From NCBI GenBank assembly GCA_945920825.1, contig CAMEKD010000002.1, positions 1-45,499 of the forward strand: DNA of 45,499 nt, written 5' to 3'. The notes under the pieces are model-generated. The model had not been told where the DNA came from. It saw nothing but the letters and a program-made list of their open reading frames with translations, and did not search any database. A program made the translations under genes and the position numbers. Below are positions 9,526 through 18,065 of the stretch, piece after piece; position 1 is the first letter of the stretch; every line of letters begins with the position of its first letter. The stretch comes from an uncultured Anaeroplasma sp. (lineage in GTDB: Bacteria; Bacillota_I; Bacilli_A; Acholeplasmatales; Anaeroplasmataceae).

Positions 9526-10512
9526 TTAATTTAGAGCTAATCTTAATGCCTCTACATTCTTTTTCATAAAATCTAAATATGTATAGCCCTTTTTATAATC
9601 ATCCTTTGTAATATTTTGCATAGAATAGAAGGTTAAAATTTCAATACTTGGTCCATCATAACCATTCTTTTTTTCTTTTTCAATTTCCTCTTTAATTGTT
9701 CTTGCAACCGTTGAAGATGACATTTCAACGACAAAAACATAAGAAAGATGCTTTTCCTTCACCTGATTTGTTAAAGATACAATTACCTTACTTGATGCAT
9801 CCTTATTCGATGAGCATCCCATAAATGCTGCATCATAATTTATTCCATACTCTTTTACAAAATATAGAAATGGGAATCTATCCCCAAAGCATAAAAAGTT
9901 CGTTTTTGCATTTGAAACAATATCCTTAATTTCTTCGTCCATCATATTTAGGGATGCAATATATGCATTCGTGTTTCTGATATACTTATCCTTATTACTA
10001 GAATCAATTTCACATAAGGCATCACAAATAGCCTTTATTATAATACTCGCATTCGTAATCGATGTCCATACGTGAGAATCGTATTCTACCTTATCTAATG
10101 CATCCTCTTCTTCTAGTTCATCTGCAGAGGTAGGCTTTTCTTCACCAAGTAAGGAAACGCCAGCATTTCTTAAGCAATCAAACATATTTATAATCTTTAA
10201 TTCCTTTGGAGCACTAGATAGAATTTCCTCTTCAACCCACTTGCTATCATCTTCTCCACCTACATATATAAATACTTTTGCTTTTAATACATTCTTTATA
10301 TCTACTGCAGATGGACTATAGTTATGAATATCTACACCAGGCTTAACTAACATGTCTGCTTCCATAGTAGAATCTTTAAGAACTGCCTTTGCAAAATCAG
10401 CCCCTGGATATATTGTAGATATAACATCCAAGCTTTTTCCTCCACAGGATGTTAAGGCTAAAACAAATAAAAACATAAAACTTAAAAATACAAAGCTAAA
10501 TTTCTTCATCAT
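9526..10512 (-). CDS. znuA: Metal ABC transporter substrate-binding lipoprotein (ZnuA/AdcA-like); start probably 10512 or 10509, not 10545
   Basis: MMKKFSFVFLSFMFLFVLALTSCGGK lipobox; VDIHNYSPS, DSHVWTS. The track N-terminus (MQEMWGEVYIF) lies inside the upstream fur gene. Confidence 0.85.
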   Translation of the reverse strand: MMKKFSFVFLSFMFLFVLALTSCGGKSLDVISTIYPGADFAKAVLKDSTMEADMLVKPGVDIHNYSPSAVDIKNVLKAKVFIYVGGEDDSKWVEEEILSSAPKELKIINMFDCLRNAGVSLLGEEKPTSADELEEEDALDKVEYDSHVWTSITNASIIIKAICDALCEIDSSNKDKYIRNTNAYIASLNMMDEEIKDIVSNAKTNFLCFGDRFPFLYFVKEYGINYDAAFMGCSSNKDASSKVIVSLTNQVKEKHLSYVFVVEMSSSTVARTIKEEIEKEKKNGYDGPSIEILTFYSMQNITKDDYKKGYTYLDFMKKNVEALRLALN

Positions 10513-10925
10513 AAATATATAAACCTCTCCCCACATTTCTTGCAAACACCGCTGATATATGTATTTTGTGGTTCTATCATAAAGCCAAGATTCTCCTTCA
10601 CCATAGAAACAAAATCCTCACTTTCCTTATTGCCTAAAGCAATTACCATACCACATTTCTTACATTCAAAATGAAAATGAGTTAAGCATTTTTTTGATTC
10701 TACATATTGATATGTAGCATATTTTTGATTCGATGCCTGATGCTTTAATAGCATTCCCTTATCTACCATTTTTAGAATATTTCTATAAACCGTAGCTAAA
10801 TTAATGTCATAACCAGACTCTTTTATATCGTCATAAACCTCTTGCACACTAAAGCTTGTATTCTTATGTTTTTTTAGGAATTCTATTATATATTCCTTTG
10901 GCTTTGTTTTATAATCCTTTTCCAT
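10509..10925 (-). CDS. Fur-family regulator (Zur/PerR-like)
   Basis: VQEVYDDIKESGYDINLATVYRNILKMVDKGML HTH, HFHFECKKCG, CKKCGE zinc motifs. Confidence 0.92.
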   Translation of the reverse strand: MEKDYKTKPKEYIIEFLKKHKNTSFSVQEVYDDIKESGYDINLATVYRNILKMVDKGMLLKHQASNQKYATYQYVESKKCLTHFHFECKKCGMVIALGNKESEDFVSMVKENLGFMIEPQNTYISGVCKKCGERFIYL

Positions 10926-10937
10926 ACTATCACCTTT

Positions 10938-10952
10938 TGCAAATCATTTGCA
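10938..10952. promoter_or_regulatory. Perfect 7-1-7 inverted repeat TGCAAAT-C-ATTTGCA, candidate Fur/Zur operator
   Basis: Sits just downstream of a minus-strand promoter TTGACT-N16-TATAAT, before the fur-family ATG. Confidence 0.7.
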
Positions 10953-10987
10953 GATTTATTATACGCTTCTTTTTTTCCAAGTCAAGA

Positions 10988-11011
10988 AAAAATACCGCAA
11001 ACGCGGTATTA
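10988..11011 (-). terminator. Terminator of FtsX/MacB-type operon
   Basis: AATACCGCGTTTGCGGTATTTTTT on the minus strand, overlapping the stop codon. Confidence 0.8.
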
Positions 11012-13489
11012 TTCCACACTCTTTAAAGACTCTACCATTTTTACTCCTCTAATCCTTAAGGACAGTAGCATATTTATAGCTATTGCGACACCAAAGGTTA
11101 ATAGAAATGCAAGAATATAGGTCTTAAAATATATATGGTATAAATAGGAAACTAAGGATACTATATTATTCTCTAACACGAGTAGCATAAATGGATATCC
11201 TAAAATTAATCCTATAACTACACCTAGGAACGTCAAGGATAAGGATTCAATAAGTAGAGATCTTACGATTTCCATTTGATTAAAGCCTAAAACCTTTAAG
11301 GTTGCAATATCCCTACTTCTTTCTTTAAAATTCATTAAGGATAAATTATAAATGACAACAATACCTAAAAGTATAGCAAATATTTTAACCGCATTCGTCA
11401 TTACAGAAATACCACTCATTAGGCTTTCGGTCATTTCAACCCAATGCGATGGGGTTCTTGCCTCATTGACATAGGATAAGCCTTCGAAATATTCTAAATA
11501 TTCCTTCTCCTTTGTCTTATCACTTAATCCTATTTCTAATAATGTATATCTAAAGGTAGAACAATCCTTAAATATTTCATTGCCCTCATGTAAGATAATT
11601 CCATTGTAATAAAATGCTGGATAAATACTATCTACCTTAGCCTGATAATCGATAGAATTATAAGTAAAATGAACCATATCTCCAACATCAAGTCCTAAGG
11701 TTTCTGCAACATTTTTAGATACCATACAGGAATTGATGGGGAAATCCACCTTAACGGCTTCTCCCTCATTTGGGATGATATAAATCGTAGATGCCATTTT
11801 GCAACTACTATCCTTATAGGCCTCACTCGCTTGATGAATGGAATATTCATAATATTCCAATCCATCTAATTTAGCCACATCGGAATCTAATTCTTCCTTT
11901 GTTTTATAACTATTGAATACAATCGTTAAATCCGAGCTATAGAACAACCCTAAATCATTATCTATACCATAATTTAGAGTATCCTCAATACCAAAGCCAG
12001 AAACTAATAATGCAGTACAGCCAAGCACTCCTGCGATAACCATAATCGATTTACCTATATTCAAAGAAATATTACGGAATGCCATCTTAAGTGAAAAGAA
12101 TTTTGTTTTCTTAAATTCTATTTTTTTCTTATGATTTTTAAAGTGAACTACCCTTGGTCTCATAGATTCTGATGGCTTTAGCATAATTTCTTTTCTTGCA
12201 ATAATATAGGTAACAAGAATGCCAACACCGACAAATACAACTAACGTTAAAATCCCATATAGCCATGGGAATTTATATGGTGCAGCTGGCAATTGATAAA
12301 TAATACCATATTTTTTACCTAAGATCTTAGGTAATATCATTGGACCTAAGACCTCACCGATTATTGTACCGATTAAGACTAACGTCACGGTTAGACTCAT
12401 ATAATGCAGCATAATCATTCTTTTCGGTACACCTATAGCCTTAAGAGTACCGATTTGCGTTCTATCCTTTAATATCATTTGGGTTAGTGTAGTTAAAATA
12501 ACTAATACACCAACTAAGAAAAAGAATAGGGGGAATACATAAGTAAAGTTTCTAGCCTGCTTGACATCATTGTCGATGACCATATAAAAGGGCATACCAC
12601 TTCTTTGGCTTGTCATAAGTAAATTATTATTGCTACCTTTTGCTAGAAAATATGCATCAATCTTATTTTTTAATTCTAGTGCATCACTATTTTTTACTTT
12701 AATCACATATTGATTTGGATTTAGCATAGTCAATAAATAATTATAAATTAGATTGACTGCATTATCCTTATAATTCTCTTCTAAAAGCTCTCTTGCAATT
12801 CTTTTTATTCTAGTCTCACTTATTAAAACAACACTATGATTATAGGATGCCTTCGTTATATTCTCAGGATAATCCATAGCGCCATCTATGGTTGTTGTAA
12901 GTGTTATGGAATCCTTAGCGAAAATATTCTCTTTGCCCTCTTTAACAAACTTGTTTAATAAAGCTGCATAAGCGCCTAAATTATAGCTTGATATATCAAA
13001 GGTAAATGAAAATTCATCACCTAAATTATATAAGATAGAATAGGAATCCGATAAGCTTATTAAATCATTATCTATATAAATAAAATCATCTATAGTGTTC
13101 TTTTCTGTATTTATTATTTTTCCGTAAGGCTTAGAAATCGTAGGGATTTCATCTACAACGGTAATAAAAAGAGAATGTGCACTAGATTCTGATGGAATAT
13201 AGATTCTAGATTCCATAGAATCTCCATCACTTAAAAGAGCTTTTATATTATCATAGTCCTTTTCATCATAGCTTTTGGTCGTAACCCATAAATCCGCTAA
13301 ATTGCCTTCCTCATACACTGTATTTACTTGAGATTCAAAAACATCCGCATTTGCATGTAAACCTACAAATAAGGTAACTGCAATAGCACCAATGACAATA
13401 ATCGCAATAAATTGCATAAGGTTTTGTTTTATTGTTCTCACCATCATTTTATTTAATAATGAGAATGCCTTCTTTTTATTCATTACCAA
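11009..13489 (-). CDS. ABC transporter permease, FtsX/MacB-like, 826 aa
   Basis: Two FtsX-like modules (ILKDRTQIGTLKAIGVPKRMI; NFKERSRDIATLKVLGFNQMEI). Confidence 0.9.
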   Translation of the reverse strand: MVMNKKKAFSLLNKMMVRTIKQNLMQFIAIIVIGAIAVTLFVGLHANADVFESQVNTVYEEGNLADLWVTTKSYDEKDYDNIKALLSDGDSMESRIYIPSESSAHSLFITVVDEIPTISKPYGKIINTEKNTIDDFIYIDNDLISLSDSYSILYNLGDEFSFTFDISSYNLGAYAALLNKFVKEGKENIFAKDSITLTTTIDGAMDYPENITKASYNHSVVLISETRIKRIARELLEENYKDNAVNLIYNYLLTMLNPNQYVIKVKNSDALELKNKIDAYFLAKGSNNNLLMTSQRSGMPFYMVIDNDVKQARNFTYVFPLFFFLVGVLVILTTLTQMILKDRTQIGTLKAIGVPKRMIMLHYMSLTVTLVLIGTIIGEVLGPMILPKILGKKYGIIYQLPAAPYKFPWLYGILTLVVFVGVGILVTYIIARKEIMLKPSESMRPRVVHFKNHKKKIEFKKTKFFSLKMAFRNISLNIGKSIMVIAGVLGCTALLVSGFGIEDTLNYGIDNDLGLFYSSDLTIVFNSYKTKEELDSDVAKLDGLEYYEYSIHQASEAYKDSSCKMASTIYIIPNEGEAVKVDFPINSCMVSKNVAETLGLDVGDMVHFTYNSIDYQAKVDSIYPAFYYNGIILHEGNEIFKDCSTFRYTLLEIGLSDKTKEKEYLEYFEGLSYVNEARTPSHWVEMTESLMSGISVMTNAVKIFAILLGIVVIYNLSLMNFKERSRDIATLKVLGFNQMEIVRSLLIESLSLTFLGVVIGLILGYPFMLLVLENNIVSLVSYLYHIYFKTYILAFLLTFGVAIAINMLLSLRIRGVKMVESLKSVE

Positions 13490-14196
13490 TCAACCTCCTC
13501 CGGCTTTATCGGATTTGGATTGATTTCATCTGAAATAATATTACCATCAGATATTTTAAATACCCTTTCTGCGCACATAGCAATTTTTTGATTATGCGTA
13601 ACAATGATAATGGTTTTATTATATTCCTTACCAATATCGTATAAAAGCTTTAAAATCGTCGCACCCGTCTTCTTATCTAAGGCTCCGGTAGGCTCATCAC
13701 AAAGTAATAGCTCAGGGTTTTTCACTACCGCTCTTGCGATAGATACTCTTTGCTGCTCACCACCAGAAAGCTGGCTTGGGAAATTGTTCGCGCGTTTTTC
13801 TAATCCTACTCTTTTTATAACATCTAAAGGATCTAGAGGATCCTTTGCAACGCTTGCCGCAAGCTCTACATTTTCTAAAGCAGTTAAATTCGGCATAAGG
13901 TTATAGAATTGAAAAACAAAGCCAATCGTTTGGCGTCGGAATAAGGATAACTCCTTATTATTAAATTTAGCAATATCGAATTCTCCTACCTTATAGGAGC
14001 CTCTTGTTGCATCATCCATACCACCTAATATATTTAATAATGTGGATTTACCTGCACCAGATGGGCCAAGAACTACCGCAAATGTACCCTCCTCTAGACT
14101 GAAGGAGATACCATTTAATGCCCTTACCTCATTTTCTTCTCCCTCATTATATATTTTTTCTAAATTTGAAACCTCAATACTCTTCATTTTTTTCAC
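13483..14196 (-). CDS. ABC transporter ATP-binding protein (MacB/LolD-like)
   Basis: GPSGAGKSTLLNILGGMD, LSGGEQQRVSIARAVVKNPELLLCDEPTGALD. Confidence 0.93.
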   Translation of the reverse strand: MKKMKSIEVSNLEKIYNEGEENEVRALNGISFSLEEGTFAVVLGPSGAGKSTLLNILGGMDDATRGSYKVGEFDIAKFNNKELSLFRRQTIGFVFQFYNLMPNLTALENVELAASVAKDPLDPLDVIKRVGLEKRANNFPSQLSGGEQQRVSIARAVVKNPELLLCDEPTGALDKKTGATILKLLYDIGKEYNKTIIIVTHNQKIAMCAERVFKISDGNIISDEINPNPIKPEEVDW

Positions 14197-14243
14197 CTTT
14201 TCTATCTTTATTATTATACAATATAGGGCTCCTTTATAACAAT

Positions 14244-14269
14244 AAAAATCTCAGATTTCTGAGATTTTT
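14244..14269. terminator. Bidirectional-looking terminator
   Basis: AAAAATCTCAGATTTCTGAGATTTTT. Confidence 0.75.
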
Positions 14270-14283
14270 ACGAAACTATTTTG

Positions 14284-15270
14284 CTAAAAGAAACCCCCTA
14301 TAATAAAAGATGTGATTTCTAAAACCATAACACAAGCAAATATAATCCAAGTCTTTTTATCTAGCTTAAAGCTTCTCTTATATAATACATAAGCTAGATA
14401 TGTACATAATAAAATAATAATTGCGATAATAATATTTTGACAAGAGAATATCGTTGAAATTAAAAATACAGGAAGCATGATCTTATAACAAAACCAAGAT
14501 TCACTTCTTTGTCCTGCATCTTCACTTTTAAATCTCATGGACATAAAATATTGTCCTATGAATGCAGCAACACCCAAAATAGAGAAGAAAATTAAAGGCT
14601 CATAATTCATGTTTATCTTACTATGAAATAAAATCATCGTTGTAAAATTCGCTGAATAACTATAATAATTAAATAGAACAAAGGAATCACTATAATTTAT
14701 ATAATCATTTGGGTGAATCATTTTCTCTAGCATTAGTAATACTGGCCATAAAATAATCGTTGCCATTAAGGTACAAAGTATACCATCGATTACATTATTT
14801 GCCTTTGTAAAGAAGAATACTAAAATGGAATATACAACAAATCCTGAAACAAGTAGCATTCCATAATACGCAAAGAATCCAAGAAAATTACAATAAGCAT
14901 TTGCCCAAGGGAAAATGACAAGCAAAGATATAAAATAGCTTAGAGTAAATGGTACAACGATTTCCAAAAATCCTATAATATATCTCGTTAAATAAAGCTT
15001 CTCTCGTTTTATAGGCAAGGAATACGCTTGATCCATTGTTATTTTTTTCATTTTAAATGAGAATTCAACAATAGGGGTTATAGCTAAGCCTATGCCTAGG
15101 GAAATTACATAAACAGAAACGATTCCTTCGTGTAAATATTTGACATTTTGTACCTCCCATATCATATTATCCTCTCTATTTACAACTAAAAATAGTAATA
15201 AGAAAATAATAAATGCTGTTAAATAAATTGGAAATCTTTTCTTAATTAAATATAGGAAATACTTTCTCAT
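14284..15270 (-). CDS. ABC-2-like membrane permease (hypothetical), YtrC/D-like context
   Basis: Polytopic 328 aa, overlaps an ABC ATPase gene; MTMDQAYSLPIKREKLYLTRYIIGFLEI. Confidence 0.7.
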   Translation of the reverse strand: MRKYFLYLIKKRFPIYLTAFIIFLLLFLVVNREDNMIWEVQNVKYLHEGIVSVYVISLGIGLAITPIVEFSFKMKKITMDQAYSLPIKREKLYLTRYIIGFLEIVVPFTLSYFISLLVIFPWANAYCNFLGFFAYYGMLLVSGFVVYSILVFFFTKANNVIDGILCTLMATIILWPVLLMLEKMIHPNDYINYSDSFVLFNYYSYSANFTTMILFHSKINMNYEPLIFFSILGVAAFIGQYFMSMRFKSEDAGQRSESWFCYKIMLPVFLISTIFSCQNIIIAIIILLCTYLAYVLYKRSFKLDKKTWIIFACVMVLEITSFIIGGFF

Positions 15271-16142
15271 TTTAAATACCCCCTAGATTCAACCTCAATA
15301 ATAAATAGCTCTTCAAAGTCAATATTGATTTCATCGATGACAAGAGGATGATATTCCTCCATAAGTTTTGTCATTTCTTCTAAATTATTTTTTACAACTA
15401 CAGTAATAAATCTCTTATCCTGCTTGAATGTTATAAATTTTATATTGAAGTCTTCTTCCTTCATTTCACTACCAAAGGCAATCATATATTTATGATATTC
15501 CTCTAAATGCTCACTAATATTACCACTAGATGAAATCTTTTTGGAATCTAATAATCCATAGGAATCACAAATGTCCTCAAGCTCTCTTAAGGAATGACTC
15601 GATATAACAACCGTCATGTTGTTTTCTTCTTGAACCTTAAGTAAAGCCTTTTTCAAGGTTAATCTTGCTAAAGGGTCTAAGCCATCAAATGCTTCATCTA
15701 AAAATAAGTATTTGGGCTTTATTGCAAGCGCAAGTGCGACAAACACCTGTCTTCTCATACCCTTAGAAAAATTATACATACTCTTCTTAAGTGGTATTTG
15801 GAATCCATTTAAGTATTCAAAATAAGCAATCTTATCTAAATTATAGAAGGCTTCATATAATTTAATAAGATTTTCTGGTGTTGTATTTCTTGAATAAAAT
15901 GGATCATCTGGAAGCAAGAAGACATCCTTCTTTACCTCAATATTTTCATAAATAGGCTTATCATCATAATAAACTAGACCTTCTTCTGGCTTTATGATTC
16001 CTGCCATAATTTTTAGAAGTGTTGATTTACCTGCACCATTAATACCTACAAGTCCAAATATAGTTCCATCCTCTATATCTAAATTTAAGTCATCTAATAC
16101 AAGCTTATCAAAGGACTTCTTAATTCCTTTAATACGAATCAT
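15267..16142 (-). CDS. ABC transporter ATP-binding protein
   Basis: GINGAGKSTLLKIMAG, FSKGMRRQVFVALALAIKPKYLFLDEAFDGLD. Confidence 0.92.
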   Translation of the reverse strand: MIRIKGIKKSFDKLVLDDLNLDIEDGTIFGLVGINGAGKSTLLKIMAGIIKPEEGLVYYDDKPIYENIEVKKDVFLLPDDPFYSRNTTPENLIKLYEAFYNLDKIAYFEYLNGFQIPLKKSMYNFSKGMRRQVFVALALAIKPKYLFLDEAFDGLDPLARLTLKKALLKVQEENNMTVVISSHSLRELEDICDSYGLLDSKKISSSGNISEHLEEYHKYMIAFGSEMKEEDFNIKFITFKQDKRFITVVVKNNLEEMTKLMEEYHPLVIDEINIDFEELFIIEVESRGYLK

Positions 16143-16477
16143 TTTAAATCCTCCCTTAATATCGCATCTAATTCCTCAAGGATTTCTTCTTTTGTCACTC
16201 CTTGATCGAATAGATTTTTTAAAACATCCTTAATCATAGGATTTTTCTTTTTCTCGCCTGAAACAAAATATCCCTTCTTTGGAATAGATTCAATTAATCC
16301 TTCCTTCATCAGTTCTTGATAGGCTCTTTCAACAGTCTTGTGATTCACACCAATTTCAATCGCAAGCTCCCTGACAGAAGGCATTTTCTCAAGAGGCTTT
16401 AAGATGCCTAAGGATATATATTTTCTATAATGATTTATAATTTGCTCATATACGCTTTCTTTTCCGCTAATCTGCAC
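16139..16477 (-). CDS. GntR-family regulator (YtrA-like); start proposed at GTG 16477 rather than 16579
   Basis: YEQIINHYRKYISLGILKPLEKMPSVRELAIEIGVNHKTVERAYQELMKEGLIESIPKKGYFV; AAAGGGGG RBS before GTG CAG ATT AGC. The track's 5' extension covers promoter and operator sequence. Confidence 0.85.
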   Translation of the reverse strand: MQISGKESVYEQIINHYRKYISLGILKPLEKMPSVRELAIEIGVNHKTVERAYQELMKEGLIESIPKKGYFVSGEKKKNPMIKDVLKNLFDQGVTKEEILEELDAILREDLK

Positions 16478-16492
16478 AAAATCTGCCCCCTT

Positions 16493-16548
16493 TGTACCAA
16501 CTGTCCCAACTGTACCCCTATTATAATACCAAAGAAAAGAATTGGCAA
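16493..16548 (-). promoter_or_regulatory. gntR promoter (TTGCCA-N17-TATAAT) and downstream candidate operator GGTACAGTTGGGACAGTTGGTACA
   Basis: -35 at 16543-16548, -10 at 16520-16525, operator-like element at 16493-16516. Confidence 0.6.
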
Positions 16549-16562
16549 GACTATTTTTGGCA

Positions 16563-16588
16563 AATAAAAAGGAAGGCAATGCCTTCCT
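16563..16588 (-). terminator. Terminator of C69 peptidase gene
   Basis: GGAAGGCATTGCCTTCC followed by TTTTTATTTG on the minus strand. Confidence 0.7.
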
Positions 16589-16590
16589 GA

Positions 16591-18054
16591 TTAATTATCA
16601 CTTCTAGAATATCCACATTTCATGGATAAAGATGCTTGATATAAAACCTTATTTAATGTATTTTGAGCTTCCTTTTTCGCCATTTCACATAGCTTATTGT
16701 TTGCTTCTTCTAATACCAAAACATCCCTAGATTCATTAAATTTCTTATCGTATTCGTTGATGATTTCATGTCCCTTTGCAGATACTGAAAGCTGATAACG
16801 CTCAATATGCTGAATACAAGCACCATAATTTGCATCTGCTAAAACGCCAATTAAACGATTTACCCAGAAGAAATTATCTGTAGAAACATCTAGGGTAACA
16901 TTCGATACATACTCTGGGAATTTTAATACATTCGTATAAAGCGGCAAGGAGGAATTGAATGGGTTTGAACCGAAGGATAACCATTCAATTGCTTTTATCT
17001 CATCTTTAACATATGGACGAATTTGTGTAATTGCCATAATACCTGTACGAGAAATACCGATAGGACGATATATGCCCTTTCTTGGGTCATTTGCTTTTTG
17101 ATATGGATTATAAGGTGTACCCTGATAATAGCTAGATAATATATATTTTATATCCTCAGGTGTAATCTTTCTTTCTGGTACTAAGCTCCATGGAATATCA
17201 TCAGATTCTGGAGTAAAATCCGCATTATCTCCATCCCATTTATAAGTTTTTGGATTGAAATATCTTCCCATAAACCAAGCTCTTGGGGTGTTATATACAT
17301 GATCAGAATCCGTATGGGATCCAAAGATGTTTCTAGGGTTAAATACTCCATTATTGTTAAAATCCAAATGATTTTTTTCTATAAATTCTAATAAATCACT
17401 AGAGCACATATTTTCCTTTTTGTCCCCAAAAGCATCCTCTATATCAAAGCGATCTAGACCAAATTGGTTTGGCATAATGACATATTCGTCATCCTTAACT
17501 CTTCTTGCAATCCAGTGGTGTCCACCAATAGATTCTAACCACCACACCTCATTTTCGTCATGAAAGGCAATACCATTCATTTCATAGGTACCATATTTTT
17601 CAAGTAAGCCACCTAAACGTATAACGCCTTCTCTTGCAGTTTTTATGTAAGGTAAAACTAAAGTTACTAAATCCTCTTCGCCAATACCACCTGGAATATC
17701 CTCTTCCCCTTCATTCTCCTTTTTCTTTGGGAAGACTAATGGATCAGCACCTAACACTCTCGCATTTGATGTGATGGTTTCTGTTGCAGTCATCGCAACA
17801 TTTGCCTTATTAATACCCATTGCAGGCCAAATACCATGTGTTTTATCTACACTTGGTGCAGAGGTATATCCAATTGGATTATCTGGAAGCTCTATTTCAA
17901 GCATACCAATGACACTTTTATATTTTCTTGGCTGATCTTCTGGGTTTACTACAATAACCTTCTTTGTATCAAAATGACCATCGTCATTTCTAGCTACCAT
18001 AGTAGAGCCATCATAGGATGCCTTTTTTCCAACTAAAATTGTTGTACAAGCCAT
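16591..18054 (-). CDS. pepD: C69-family dipeptidase
   Basis: MACTTILVGKKASYDGSTMVARNDDGHFD N-terminus with candidate nucleophile Cys; VWWLESIGGHHWIARRVKDDEYVIMPNQ. Confidence 0.9.
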   Translation of the reverse strand: MACTTILVGKKASYDGSTMVARNDDGHFDTKKVIVVNPEDQPRKYKSVIGMLEIELPDNPIGYTSAPSVDKTHGIWPAMGINKANVAMTATETITSNARVLGADPLVFPKKKENEGEEDIPGGIGEEDLVTLVLPYIKTAREGVIRLGGLLEKYGTYEMNGIAFHDENEVWWLESIGGHHWIARRVKDDEYVIMPNQFGLDRFDIEDAFGDKKENMCSSDLLEFIEKNHLDFNNNGVFNPRNIFGSHTDSDHVYNTPRAWFMGRYFNPKTYKWDGDNADFTPESDDIPWSLVPERKITPEDIKYILSSYYQGTPYNPYQKANDPRKGIYRPIGISRTGIMAITQIRPYVKDEIKAIEWLSFGSNPFNSSLPLYTNVLKFPEYVSNVTLDVSTDNFFWVNRLIGVLADANYGACIQHIERYQLSVSAKGHEIINEYDKKFNESRDVLVLEEANNKLCEMAKKEAQNTLNKVLYQASLSMKCGYSRSDN

Positions 18055-18065
18055 AATCTCAACTC

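Noticed and set aside
16478-16579. N-terminal extension of the GntR ORF (MPSFLFAKNSLANSFLWYYNRGTVGTVGTKGADF)
   Set aside because: It covers a strong promoter, an operator-like repeat and the neighbouring terminator; GTG at 16477 has a good SD and gives the canonical GntR start.
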